64,000 bases of DNA from an uncultured Eubacteriales bacterium (GCA_900540545.1 UQGJ01000005.1:62001-126000), one strand, 5' to 3'; counted from the first letter of the stretch, positions 43,169-50,423 are shown. The notes: a model not told the origin generated them from the sequence alone. Made by a program: numbers and translations.

Positions 43169-44027
43169 GGCCGCTCTCCCCTTCCGGCGCTTCCAGTGTA
43201 AAGCGCCCCAGCTTGCCGCCTCGGAACTCGTCCAGCAGGACCTTTGCCATGCGCTCGGTGTCCACCTCGCCGCCGGAGACCAGGAAGCCCCGCTTTTTTC
43301 CGGCGGCCTCCAGCAGTTCCCAGCCCTGCATGTCGTCCTGGGGGGTGATTTTATAGCGCTCGGTGAGGGCCTGGGGATACCGCCGGGCCAGCAGGGTCAT
43401 CAGGTCGCAGGCAAGGCCCTCGGCGTCCATGATCTCGTCCTTGATGGCCCCGGTGAAGGCCAGCTTCTTCCCCACCGACTGGTCTTCGAACTTGGGCCAG
43501 AGGATGCCGGGGGTGTCCAGCAGGTCCAGGCCCGCGTCCACACTGACCCACTGCTTGCCCCGGGTGACGCCGGGGCGGTCCTGGGCCTTGGCAGATTTCC
43601 GCTTGGCGACCTTATTAATGAAGGTGGACTTGCCCACGTTGGGCACCCCCACCACCATGACCCGCACCGGGCGGCCCACCTGGCCCTTCTCCCGCCAGCG
43701 GGCGATCTGCTCCTTGAGGGCCGTTTTGATGACGGCGGCGAACTGGTTCACGCCGCTGCCCGACTTACTGTCGGTCTCCAGGACGGCGAAGCCCCGGTCC
43801 CGGAAATACTGGCCCCAGACCTTGTTCATGGCCGGGTCGGCCTGGTCCGCCCGGTTGAGGACGATGAGCCGGGGCTTGTCCCCCACGATGCCGTCGATGT
43901 CCGGGTTCCGGCTGGACAGGGGGATGCGGGCGTCGATGACCTCGGCCACCAGGTCCACCAGCTTGAGGTCGGCCTCCATCTGCCGCCGGGTCTTGGTCAT
44001 ATGTCCGGGATACCACTGGATATCCAT
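43155..44027 (-). CDS. rbgA: Ribosome biogenesis GTPase RbgA (YlqF)
   Basis: This 290-residue circularly permuted GTPase is needed for late 50S assembly. G4 comes first (VLNRADQ, near residue 57), then G1 GVPNVGKST (near 125) and G3 DTPGILWPK (near 170); the opening MDIQWYPGHMTKTRRQM is diagnostic. It sits with rplS and rnhB, as in Bacillus. A terminator separates it from rplS and an AT-rich TATAAT box lies in the 50-nt gap. Confidence 0.95.
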   Translation of the reverse strand: MDIQWYPGHMTKTRRQMEADLKLVDLVAEVIDARIPLSSRNPDIDGIVGDKPRLIVLNRADQADPAMNKVWGQYFRDRGFAVLETDSKSGSGVNQFAAVIKTALKEQIARWREKGQVGRPVRVMVVGVPNVGKSTFINKVAKRKSAKAQDRPGVTRGKQWVSVDAGLDLLDTPGILWPKFEDQSVGKKLAFTGAIKDEIMDAEGLACDLMTLLARRYPQALTERYKITPQDDMQGWELLEAAGKKRGFLVSGGEVDTERMAKVLLDEFRGGKLGRFTLEAPEGESGHGAV

Positions 44028-44076
44028 TGCGCTTCCTCCGTTTCAAAAGTATCCTCATTATACACAAGATATAGGT

Positions 44077-44122
44077 AAAAAAAAAGAGTCTCCCCCAACT
44101 TTTTGAAAAAGTCGGGGGAGAC
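44077..44122 (-). terminator. Intrinsic terminator after rplS
   Basis: A long stem (GTCTCCCCC/GGGGGAGAC, extended through an ACTTTTT/AAAAAGT arm) is followed on the minus strand by CTCTTTTTTTTTACC. It is a strong factor-independent terminator. Confidence 0.92.
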
Positions 44123-44141
44123 GTTTTCTGCGGTGGATGGC

Positions 44142-44483
44142 TTACAGCTTCTCCTTGATCTTGGCGCTCTTGCCCACGCGGTCGCGCAGGTAGTAGAGCT
44201 TGGCGCGGCGCACCTTACCGGAGCGGACGACCTCGATCTTCTCGATGATGGGAGAATGAAGGGGGAACACCTTCTCCACGCCCACGCCGTAGGACATGCG
44301 GCGGACGGTGAAGGTCTCGGCGATGCCACCGTGCTTCTTAGCGATGACGGTGCCCTCGAAGACCTGGATACGCTCCCGGTTGCCTTCCTTGACGTGCAGG
44401 TGCACGCGGACAGTGTCGCCCACTTCCACCTTGGGGGGCTCGGCCTTCTGGTACTTCTCGCTGAATGTTTTCATCAGATCCAT
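44142..44483 (-). CDS. rplS: 50S ribosomal protein L19
   Basis: This 113-residue ribosomal protein has [23 protein letters not shown] and [20 protein letters not shown], the L19 signature. It has its own promoter and terminator, so it is separate from the rpsP-khpA-rimM operon at the right end of the window, with which it is joined in many bacteria. AGGAGG lies 7 nt before the ATG. Confidence 0.97.
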   Translation of the reverse strand: MDLMKTFSEKYQKAEPPKVEVGDTVRVHLHVKEGNRERIQVFEGTVIAKKHGGIAETFTVRRMSYGVGVEKVFPLHSPIIEKIEVVRSGKVRRAKLYYLRDRVGKSAKIKEKL

Positions 44484-44615
44484 GGTAGTTTCCTCCTAAT
44501 ATATAGGCGTTCATGCCAACCATTCCGTGCCGCGCACCCCTTGGGCCGCAGCGGCTGCAGAGGACCGCCCTTTTTCAGACCGTAATATGATACCATGTTG
44601 GGGAGGAAAATGCAA
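44484..44615 (-). promoter_or_regulatory. Promoter and structured leader of rplS
   Basis: On the minus strand TTGCAT (44610-44615), 17 nt and TATCAT (44587-44592) form the promoter. The leader of about 95 nt contains GC-rich hairpin-forming sequence (GCAGCCGCTGC and flanks). Bacillota L19 leaders that bind L19 are known; whether this is one would need a covariance-model search. Confidence 0.6.
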
Positions 44616-44622
44616 GCAATAT

Positions 44623-45240
44623 TTACGTTCTCCGCGCCTTTTGCGCCTGTTTCTCCCTTTTGGGCTGAAAGAGGCCGGCGGAGAGCCACAGGGCCATGAC
44701 CAGCAGGGTGAAGTTGGTCCCCGTCCGCCAGAGGAGGGCCGCGCCGGAGGCGGTCAGCGCGGCCACCAGCAGCGCAGAGCAAAGCTGCGCCCCCCGGCGG
44801 GCCCATTCCGGGCTGAGCAGGGCGGTCAGGAGGATGGAAAAGGCCCGCCCCCCGTCCAGAGGCCAGATGGGCAGCAGATTGAAGACCCCCAGGGAGAGGT
44901 TCAGTCCGGCGAAAAGGTAGAGGACCTCCCTGCCGCCCGCCAGTGTGGCCGACAGCCAGGCCAGGGCCAGGTTGACCCCGGGGCCGGCCAGGAGAGCGGC
45001 CAGCTCCCGGCCGTAGGACAGGGGCCTGCGCCGGTCCAGTCCCATGTCACCCCCCACGGCGGTGAGCCGGAAGTAGGTGATGCGCCCGCCCAGAAGCCGC
45101 ACGGCGGCATAGTGGCCCAGCTCGTGGAGGCCCATGGCCAGCCCGGCCCACAGGAGGGTCCCGTCGGTGTCCAGATAAAACAGCAGGGCGGCCACCAGGA
45201 GGAAGCCGCCCGTCAGCTCCACTTTGCCCCAGCGCAGCAT
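44623..45240 (-). CDS. SpoIVFB-like M50 membrane metalloprotease
   Basis: This 205-residue site-2 protease has HELGHYAAVRLLGG (zinc HExxH) and NLLPIWPLDGGRAF in the middle, with four or five hydrophobic segments. Short length and the motif NLLPxxPLDGGR match SpoIVFB, which matures pro-sigma-K inside the mother cell. The preceding gene encodes a membrane-anchored M23 protein, the same arrangement as spoIVFA-spoIVFB. Assignment to SpoIVFB is inference. Confidence 0.85.
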   Translation of the reverse strand: MLRWGKVELTGGFLLVAALLFYLDTDGTLLWAGLAMGLHELGHYAAVRLLGGRITYFRLTAVGGDMGLDRRRPLSYGRELAALLAGPGVNLALAWLSATLAGGREVLYLFAGLNLSLGVFNLLPIWPLDGGRAFSILLTALLSPEWARRGAQLCSALLVAALTASGAALLWRTGTNFTLLVMALWLSAGLFQPKREKQAQKARRT

Positions 45241-45243
45241 AGG

Positions 45244-46257
45244 CTATTCCGTCTCGATATAGTAGAGGGGGTTGAGCAGCTCGCCGTTGAGCTTGAGCTC
45301 AAAGTGGAGGTGGGCGCCGGTGGTCTCCCCGGTGTCCCCCACCTCGGCCACCTTCTCCCCCATCTTCACGGTCTGCCCCGGTTGGACGCACAGCTTGCTG
45401 CAGTGGGCATAAAAGGAGGTCACGCCGCCGTCGTGCTTGATTTGCAGGTACTGCCCATAGGCCGGACTCTCCCCGATGTAGTCCACCACGCCGTCGGCAA
45501 AGGCGCCGATGGGGTCCCCATAAGGGGCGGCCAGGTCGGCCCCGGCGTGGAACTTTTCGCCGCCCTCGATGGGGTGCTCCCGCCAGCCGTAGCTGGAGGA
45601 GACGGGCGCCATCACCGGCGCGGCGGTGGCGTCCAGGCCCAAGGGGAGCCGGTCCATGGTGGCGTTGTCCGGCAGCGCCGGGCCGGTATAGACGGGCTGC
45701 GGCTCCGGCGGCAGGACCGCCTCCGGGGTCGGCTCGGGCTGGGCCGTCGGCGGCGGGACCTGGTTGGCGGGCTGGGCCGTCGGCGGCGGGACCTGGTTGG
45801 CGGGCTGGGCCGCCAGGGCGGGGACGGCGGCGAACCGGCGGGCCAAAATATCTTCGGTATCGGGATCGGACAGCAGAAAGGCCATCTCCTGGTAATAGGC
45901 CGGAGCGTGTTCCTTCGGCCCCGCAAAGACCTGGGCGGCGGGCTGGCCGCCCGCGAACACATCGACCCACAGGCCCTCTAAGGTATCCACCACGGGCTCT
46001 TTATTTTCGATGGCCCGCCCCAAATTGGCGAAGGCGGCGGTGAAGTCCGTGTCGGTCTGAAGCACCTCCAACAGGTCCTGCCGGACGGCCTCCAGTTTTT
46101 CCGGGAATACCCCCCGGCCCAGGAACACCACCAGAAAGAGCGCCGTACAGACGCATAGCTGCACCAGCCGCCGCTGCTCCCTGGGCGCCAGGGAAACGCT
46201 CCGCCGTTTGTGGGTCGGCCGCCTTCTCGGCGCCTGATTGGTATAGGTGGTCTCCAT
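45244..46257 (-). CDS. Membrane-anchored M23/LytM-domain protein, SpoIVFA-like
   Basis: This 337-residue protein has a basic N-terminus (about 1-30, RRRPTHKRRSVSL), one membrane helix (LVQLCVCTALFLVVFLGRGVF), a helical stretch, a Pro-rich linker with two exact 11-residue repeats (AQPANQVPPPT), and a C-terminal LytM domain with HAGADLAAP, YAHCSKL and HLHFE. The catalytic His/Asp set looks intact, so it may be active, unlike SpoIVFA. It ends 3 nt before the M50 gene. Confidence 0.88.
   Translation of the reverse strand: METTYTNQAPRRRPTHKRRSVSLAPREQRRLVQLCVCTALFLVVFLGRGVFPEKLEAVRQDLLEVLQTDTDFTAAFANLGRAIENKEPVVDTLEGLWVDVFAGGQPAAQVFAGPKEHAPAYYQEMAFLLSDPDTEDILARRFAAVPALAAQPANQVPPPTAQPANQVPPPTAQPEPTPEAVLPPEPQPVYTGPALPDNATMDRLPLGLDATAAPVMAPVSSSYGWREHPIEGGEKFHAGADLAAPYGDPIGAFADGVVDYIGESPAYGQYLQIKHDGGVTSFYAHCSKLCVQPGQTVKMGEKVAEVGDTGETTGAHLHFELKLNGELLNPLYYIETE
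45736..45812. repeat. 33-bp tandem repeat in M23 gene linker
   Basis: Two exact 33-bp units (45736-45768 and 45769-45801, starting GGGCTGGGCCGTCGG on the plus strand) and an 11-bp partial third encode the AQPANQVPPPT repeats. In-frame copy-number change would only alter linker length. Confidence 0.85.
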
Positions 46258-46331
46258 GCCCCATCCTCCCGTCTTTTGTTTCAGGTACCCAAGTATATTC
46301 GGACGGGCTGTGGGTTATGTATGGCGGGCAG

Positions 46332-46363
46332 GAAAAAGCCGCCCCTGTGTCATCAGGAGCGGC
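46332..46363 (-). terminator. Terminator of the 56-residue small gene
   Basis: Read on the minus strand, GCCGCTCCTG pairs with CAGGGGCGGC (one mismatch) and is followed by TTTTTCC. It overlaps the end of the small gene at 46353. Confidence 0.65.
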
Positions 46364-46523
46364 GGGCCAGTTCGGCCATGGACATCAGGCGGTCGAAGGT
46401 GTCCACATTTTTATAGCTGGGCCGGATACGGTCCTGGATATAGCTGGGGAGTTCGTCGAAGTACTCCTCCGCGTTCCGGTCGTGGCGGAACAGGGCGTAC
46501 ATGTCGTCGTACTGCTGGCGCAT
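46353..46523 (-). CDS. Small conserved hypothetical protein (56 residues)
   Basis: A 56-codon gene beginning MRQQYDDMYALFRHDRNAEEYFDELPSYIQD. It is helical and strongly charged, with a YFDELPxYIQDRI core similar to small proteins often found beside sporulation genes in Clostridia. GAGGTGAG precedes the ATG at 46523; a GTG at 46535 is less likely. No signal peptide is seen. The role is unknown. Confidence 0.6.
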   Translation of the reverse strand: MRQQYDDMYALFRHDRNAEEYFDELPSYIQDRIRPSYKNVDTFDRLMSMAELARRS

Positions 46524-46648
46524 CGCTTTTCTCACCTCACAGGGGTAGGATGCGCCGTTTGCGGTCCCCGCAACCGTGGAAAATGCAGGGACACATTGCC
46601 GTTTTCCGGAATAAGATGGAGGAGACTCCCGGAAAGGCAGGTTTTTTC

Positions 46649-47290
46649 ATGCACCTTGTGGCCATGCTGCTGGAAGCGGCCGTTTTGGCGTCCTCCCTCT
46701 CCCTGGACGCCTTCATTGCCAGCTTTGCCTATGGCAGCAATAAAATAAAAATCCCCTTCTCCTCCGTGATGGTCATCGACCTGGTCTGCGGCGGTATCCT
46801 GGGCGCTTCCCTCTTTTTGGGGGCGCTGCTCCGGCCGTATCTCTCTCCCGGCGTCAGCAACATGATCTGTTTTCTGATTTTATTTGTCATCGGCCTGGTC
46901 AAGCTCCTGGACAATCTCACCAAGGCTCTGATTCGAAAGCACGGCGGCCTGTCCAGGGACATCCAGTTTTCCCTGTGCAACCTCCGCTTTGTTTTGAACG
47001 TCTATGCCGACCCGGAAAAGGCGGACGTGGACTGCTCCAAGAGCATCTCCTTCGCCGAGGCGTTCTCCCTGTCCATCGCCCTCTCCCTGGACGGGATGGC
47101 CGTGGGGTTCGGCGCGGCCCTGGGCGACGTCAACAGTCTGGCGGTCTTCCTGGCCTCCCTGCTGACCAACGCCGGGGCGGTCCTCCTGGGGGCCCACATC
47201 GGCAACCGCATTGCCGCCAGCCTGCGCTTCAACGTGGCCTGGCTGTCCGGCGCGATTCTCATTGTCATGGCCGTTTTGAAAATCGTATGA
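46649..47290 (+). CDS. ytaF: YtaF/MntP-family sporulation membrane protein
   Basis: This 213-residue protein has six membrane segments in two pseudo-repeats, each opening with a Leu-Asp motif: SLSLDAFIASFAYG (near residue 16) and ALSLDGMAVGFGAALG (near 135). It matches YtaF, a sporulation membrane protein related to the MntP manganese exporter; metal export is not shown. It is the only plus-strand gene between 0 and 61 kb and is divergent from the small gene. ATG 46649 fits the family start; ATG 46616 is possible. Confidence 0.85.
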   Translation: MHLVAMLLEAAVLASSLSLDAFIASFAYGSNKIKIPFSSVMVIDLVCGGILGASLFLGALLRPYLSPGVSNMICFLILFVIGLVKLLDNLTKALIRKHGGLSRDIQFSLCNLRFVLNVYADPEKADVDCSKSISFAEAFSLSIALSLDGMAVGFGAALGDVNSLAVFLASLLTNAGAVLLGAHIGNRIAASLRFNVAWLSGAILIVMAVLKIV

Positions 47291-47298
47291 CAGCGGGC

Positions 47299-47838
47299 TT
47301 ATAGGGCCGTCCCCTTGGCCGGGACGGTGAACCGGGACAAATCGACGCCCTCCAGCTCCAGGAGCTTGATTTTCCGGGCGATGCCACCGGCGTAGCCGGT
47401 CAGGCTCCCGCCCGCACCCACCACCCGGTGGCAGGGGATGATGATGGAAATCGGGTTGTGCCCCACCGCGCCGCCCACGGCCTGGCCGGACATGGACTCC
47501 CTGCCCAGACGGCTTGCCGCTTTTTTTGCGATTTCACCGTAGGTGGTCACCTCCCCATAGGGGATCTCACACAGGCTTTGCCACACCGTCTGGCGAAACT
47601 CGCTCCCCGCGGGGCGCAGCGGCAGCTCGGAAATGCTGGGCTGGTTTCCCTGGAAATATCGGTCCAGCCACGCTTTCGCAGCGTGGAACACGGGCAGGTC
47701 GTCCCGCGCTGCCGTCCCCTTTGGCAGCGTCCCGCCAAAGTATTTCTGCCCCTCGATCCAAAGGCCTGTCAGAGCGTCCCCAACGCAGGACAGGGTGAGC
47801 CGCCCCACCGGGGATGGGTATGTTGTGAAATAGTACAT
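47299..47838 (-). CDS. Methylated-DNA--protein-cysteine methyltransferase
   Basis: This 179-residue suicide repair protein removes O6-alkyl groups from guanine. The acceptor cysteine is in IPCHRVVG (near residue 138), preceded by GNPI-like GHNPISI and the DNA-binding GEVTTYGEIAKKAA. The spacing of 180 residues is as in Ogt/AdaB. AAAGGGG lies 6 nt before the ATG. It converges with ytaF, with only 8 nt between stops. Confidence 0.94.
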   Translation of the reverse strand: MYYFTTYPSPVGRLTLSCVGDALTGLWIEGQKYFGGTLPKGTAARDDLPVFHAAKAWLDRYFQGNQPSISELPLRPAGSEFRQTVWQSLCEIPYGEVTTYGEIAKKAASRLGRESMSGQAVGGAVGHNPISIIIPCHRVVGAGGSLTGYAGGIARKIKLLELEGVDLSRFTVPAKGTAL

Positions 47839-47881
47839 ATGGAACCCCTTTATGCGTTCTGTCTGTGTGATGTAGAACGAA

Positions 47882-47917
47882 AAAACCGTTGAAATCCTTC
47901 TGGATTTCAACGGTTTT
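47882..47917 (-). terminator. Terminator of tRNA-Pro(GGG)
   Basis: A perfect 16-bp stem (AAAACCGTTGAAATCC with its complement, loop TTCT) is followed on the minus strand by TTCGTTC. It ends the tRNA transcript, 9 nt after the tRNA 3' end. Confidence 0.85.
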
Positions 47918-47925
47918 CGTTGTCT

Positions 47926-48002
47926 TGGTCCGAGTGACTGGATTCGAACCAGCGGCCTCTTGAACCCCATTCAAGCGCGATACCAAACTTCGCCACACCC
48001 GG
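47926..48002 (-). tRNA. tRNA-Pro (anticodon GGG)
   Basis: A 77-nt cloverleaf on the minus strand: acceptor CCGGGTG/CACTCGG, D arm with GGCGAAGTTTGGTATCGC, anticodon arm CTTGA-ATGGGGT-TCAAG with anticodon GGG reading CCC, T arm GCTGGTTCGAATCCAGT, discriminator A and an encoded CCA. It lies at one edge of the AT-rich AbiH island. Confidence 0.95.
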
Positions 48003-48026
48003 ATTTCGTCCCTGAAGGACTTAGAT

Positions 48027-48055
48027 ATATTAGCATATCCAAAGACAACATGCAA
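48027..48055 (-). promoter_or_regulatory. Promoter of tRNA-Pro(GGG)
   Basis: On the minus strand TTGCAT (48050-48055), 17 nt and TAATAT (48027-48032), 25 nt before the tRNA. Confidence 0.75.
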
Positions 48056-48158
48056 GTGTTTTTTTCGCTTTTCAGGAAAATATTTATTGGGGGCATCGGA
48101 AGTGAGGCGCAAGCTGTTGGAGTGACTATATTCTTTATAATGATAATAAAAGGGAGAA

Positions 48159-49105
48159 TTATCCCTCAAATATACCAAAGATTCCATTAAATCCCCATCG
48201 GCGTAGTTTTATTTTTTTAGTTCTTAATGAATTAATATTTTGAGTCTCAGATACTGTAAAATACCATACTGCGTCTTTAGAAATACTATTAATTATTTTT
48301 TTAATATATATGCTATCAACCTTCCCATAACTAAAGCCGTAAGAGTAGACCTTATCAACCTCTATGGTAAGATTTTTAAAAAATTTATCGTACTTTTTAA
48401 GTGGTAATTGGGTGTCTTTTTTAAATGACATTACCATATCATCTAGAAATGATGATCCCAAACAAGGACCGGTATCATCCCCAATACATGAGGCATATGT
48501 TACATTATCTAGACCATGACCGAATATGAGATTTTGCCCAACTCTGTTGTGTATATGAATAACCTTTTTGATGCCATATAATGCTTGCAATGTCTTCGTA
48601 TAGTTAAACGTAAGAAATCTATTATCGGGCTTTGAAAAGAGCTCTTTCAGCGACTCATGGCATAAAAAATCTCCATGATCTATTTGTGCCTGAATGTCTT
48701 TTATCCACATGCGGAAAAGTTCTTGCCACATTTTTGCGCAATTAATGAAACCGCTGGTAAGTATATCAATATATAATAGGTATTGTTTCATCAATTCGTT
48801 GTCTTCTTCAGTCTCATTTTCTTTTGGTTTGCCAACGGAAGTTTGTGGTTAAAGTTTACAAGTGCTAATGCTTCTTCAAAATTCGACCAGTTTTCTCCCG
48901 CTACTTTATCCATTGCGCTTAGAAGAATTTCGGCCGCAAATTCTTGCGCTTCTATGGCATTGCAATCTTCCCAATACACAATTTTATCGCGAAACATGAT
49001 AGCTTCTGGATGTAGATTAATTATAAATGATCTAAAATCAGAATATTTTGTTGGAATACCATGCGCAATGTCAAATCCGTTACCCAATAAAAAAAGAGCA
49101 CTCAT
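48159..49105 (-). pseudogene. AbiH-family abortive infection gene, interrupted by a frameshift
   Basis: Two overlapping frames together make one AbiH-like protein of about 315 residues. The first part (49105-48791) starts MSALFLLGNGFDIAHGIPTKYSDF, the AbiH opening, and continues through ENWSNFEEALAL, then stops (TGA). The rest (48848-48159) continues in another frame as KENETEEDNELMKQ and includes FLTFNYTKTLQ, VIHIHN and FGHGLDN, typical AbiH C-terminal motifs. The window where both frames are open is 48794-48848, so a single missing base there would restore one gene. Coding is AT-rich and unlike its neighbours, pointing to transfer. AbiH proteins in Lactococcus protect against phage. A sequencing error or true two-gene expression (TGATG) are alternatives. 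Confidence 0.8.
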
Positions 49106-49126
49106 TTTCTCCTCCTGACTATGGAT

Positions 49127-49155
49127 AGTATATTACGGCGGCTTCGCCGCAGCAA
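49127..49155 (-). promoter_or_regulatory. Promoter of the AbiH gene
   Basis: On the minus strand TTGCTG (49150-49155), 17 nt and TATACT (49127-49132) lie about 25 nt before the AbiH ribosome site (AGGAGGAG). The spacer contains an inverted repeat GCGGC-GAA-GCCGC that could be an operator or a hairpin. Confidence 0.6.
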
Positions 49156-49345
49156 GAGGCCGCGGGGTCTAAGTTAGGGGGATTCCTCCGCCCTGTCATT
49201 TCTCACCGGTGCGCACAGCGGTGAGAAATCCGCATCTTTTGTCCCAAAAACAGGAAGAAAGAACGGATTCCTCGCCAGTTTGAGAACTGGTTTGAAATGA
49301 CACACTTAGGAAACTCTGGTTAACTTAATGACATTGGGGTTCAGG
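49156..49345. other. Non-coding region with inverted repeats and a tRNA fragment
   Basis: No gene was found. It has a 14-bp inverted copy of tRNA-Pro (49153-49166), the pairs CTAAGT/ACTTAG (49169-49174 with 49304-49309) and TGTCATTTC/GAAATGACA (49194-49202 with 49294-49302) that nest, a hairpin CCAGTT/AACTGG (49275-49290), and an 11-bp hairpin (49198-49208 with 49219-49229) that competes for the second of these pairs. It could be a structured RNA or mobile-element remains. Confidence 0.5.
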
Positions 49346-49363
49346 GGTGGGCTTTATAAAAGA

Positions 49364-49391
49364 AGAAAGTATCTACTTTCGTAGATACTCT
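49364..49391 (-). terminator. Terminator of tRNA-Pro(CGG)
   Basis: AGTATCTAC and GTAGATACT with loop TTTC form a 9-bp stem followed on the minus strand by TTCTTCTTTTAT, right after the tRNA 3' end. Confidence 0.8.
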
Positions 49392-49393
49392 CC

Positions 49394-49470
49394 TGGTCGG
49401 AGTGGCGGGATTCGAACCCGCGGCCTCTTGGTCCCGAACCAAGCGCGATACCAAGCTTCGCCACACCCCG
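49394..49470 (-). tRNA. tRNA-Pro (anticodon CGG)
   Basis: A 77-nt cloverleaf on the minus strand: acceptor CGGGGTG/CACTCCG, anticodon arm CTTGG-TTCGGGA-CCAAG with anticodon CGG reading CCG, T arm GCGGGTTCGAATCCCGC, discriminator A and encoded CCA. It is the second tRNA-Pro, marking the other edge of the AbiH island. Confidence 0.95.
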
Positions 49471-49488
49471 ATATGCAGTTACTGACCT

Positions 49489-49517
49489 ATTATAATCACT
49501 GGGTCATGGATTGTCAA
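49489..49517 (-). promoter_or_regulatory. Consensus promoter of tRNA-Pro(CGG)
   Basis: On the minus strand TTGACA (49512-49517), exactly 17 nt, and TATAAT (49489-49494): a perfect sigma-A match, 18 nt before the tRNA. Confidence 0.92.
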
Positions 49518-49524
49518 GCGGGAA

Positions 49525-49563
49525 AAGCGGCGACCCCCCTGTCCTTTCGTGGGGGCGCCGCTT
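49525..49563 (-). terminator. Intrinsic terminator after folD
   Basis: On the minus strand AAGCGGCGCCCCC pairs with GGGGGTCGCCGCTT (one bulge-like mismatch) and is followed by TTCCC. It separates folD from the tRNA promoter. Confidence 0.75.
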
Positions 49564-49580
49564 CCCTGCTTATACTCTTT

Positions 49581-50423
49581 TTATTTCCCGTGCCGGTGGG
49601 CGGCCTCCAGGGTGTTGACCAGAAGCATAGCCCGGGTCATGGGGCCCACGCCGCCGGGGACGGGGGTGATGAAGGACGCCTTCTCGCTGACGGCGGGGTA
49701 GTCCACGTCGCCGCAGAGTTTGCCCTCGTCGTTGCGGTTCATGGCCACGTCGATGACCACGGCCCCCTCCTTTACCATATCGGCGGTGACGATGTTCCGC
49801 TTCCCCACCGCCGCCACCAGGATGTCGGCCCGGCGGCAGACCTCGCCCAAGTCCCTGGTGCGGGAGTGGCAGATGGTGACGGTGCCGTGGGCGGCCAGCA
49901 GCAGCATGGCCATGGGCTTGCCCACGATGTTGCTCCGGCCCACCACCACGCACTCCTTGCCCTTGGGGTCCACGCCGTACTCCTTGAGCATCTCCATGAC
50001 CCCGGCGGGGGTGCAGGGCACGAAGCCCTTCTGGCCCGTGGACAGGCGGCCCACGTTCACCGGGTGGAAGCCGTCCACGTCCTTGTCCGGGTCGATCGCC
50101 AGCAGGACCTGCTGCTCATCGAAGCCCTCCGGCAGGGGGAGCTGGCAGAGGATGCCGTCGATGTCCTCCCGGCGATTCAACTCGTCGATGATGTCCAAAA
50201 GCTGCTGCTGGGTCGCGTCGGCGGGGAGGGCGTACTCCTCGCTGTAAATGCCGCACTCGGCACAGTCCTTCTTCTTGCTGTTGACGTATGTACGGGAGGC
50301 CTGGTTGTCCCCCACGATGATGACCGCCAGGCCGGGCCGCCGGGTCATCCCCTGCACCTCTTCGGTGATCCTCGCCTTACACTTGGCTGCCAGGGCCTTG
50401 CCGTCAATGATGGTCGCCGCCAT
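49581..50423 (-). CDS. folD: Methylenetetrahydrofolate dehydrogenase/cyclohydrolase
   Basis: This 280-residue bifunctional enzyme interconverts methylene-, methenyl- and formyl-THF, supplying the formyl donor for fmt. Visible motifs are the catalytic Lys in [43 protein letters not shown] (NADP loop) and [11 protein letters not shown]. The ATG overlaps lgt by 20 nt. Confidence 0.96.
   Translation of the reverse strand: MAATIIDGKALAAKCKARITEEVQGMTRRPGLAVIIVGDNQASRTYVNSKKKDCAECGIYSEEYALPADATQQQLLDIIDELNRREDIDGILCQLPLPEGFDEQQVLLAIDPDKDVDGFHPVNVGRLSTGQKGFVPCTPAGVMEMLKEYGVDPKGKECVVVGRSNIVGKPMAMLLLAAHGTVTICHSRTRDLGEVCRRADILVAAVGKRNIVTADMVKEGAVVIDVAMNRNDEGKLCGDVDYPAVSEKASFITPVPGGVGPMTRAMLLVNTLEAAHRHGK

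Noticed and set aside
45736..45812. Possible CRISPR-like repeat
   Set aside because: Units are directly adjacent with no spacers, and they encode a Pro-rich protein linker.
46247..46648. Long N-terminal extension of ytaF
   Set aside because: The extension is Arg/Gly/Pro-rich, overlaps the divergent small gene, and family homology starts at the ATG at 46649.
49106..49345. Retron-like RNA locus
   Set aside because: The inverted repeats are suggestive, but there is no reverse transcriptase gene nearby.
47926..49470. tRNA-flanked site taken as a full integrative element
   Set aside because: There is no integrase, recombinase or direct repeat between the two tRNAs; only the AbiH gene and non-coding DNA are present.
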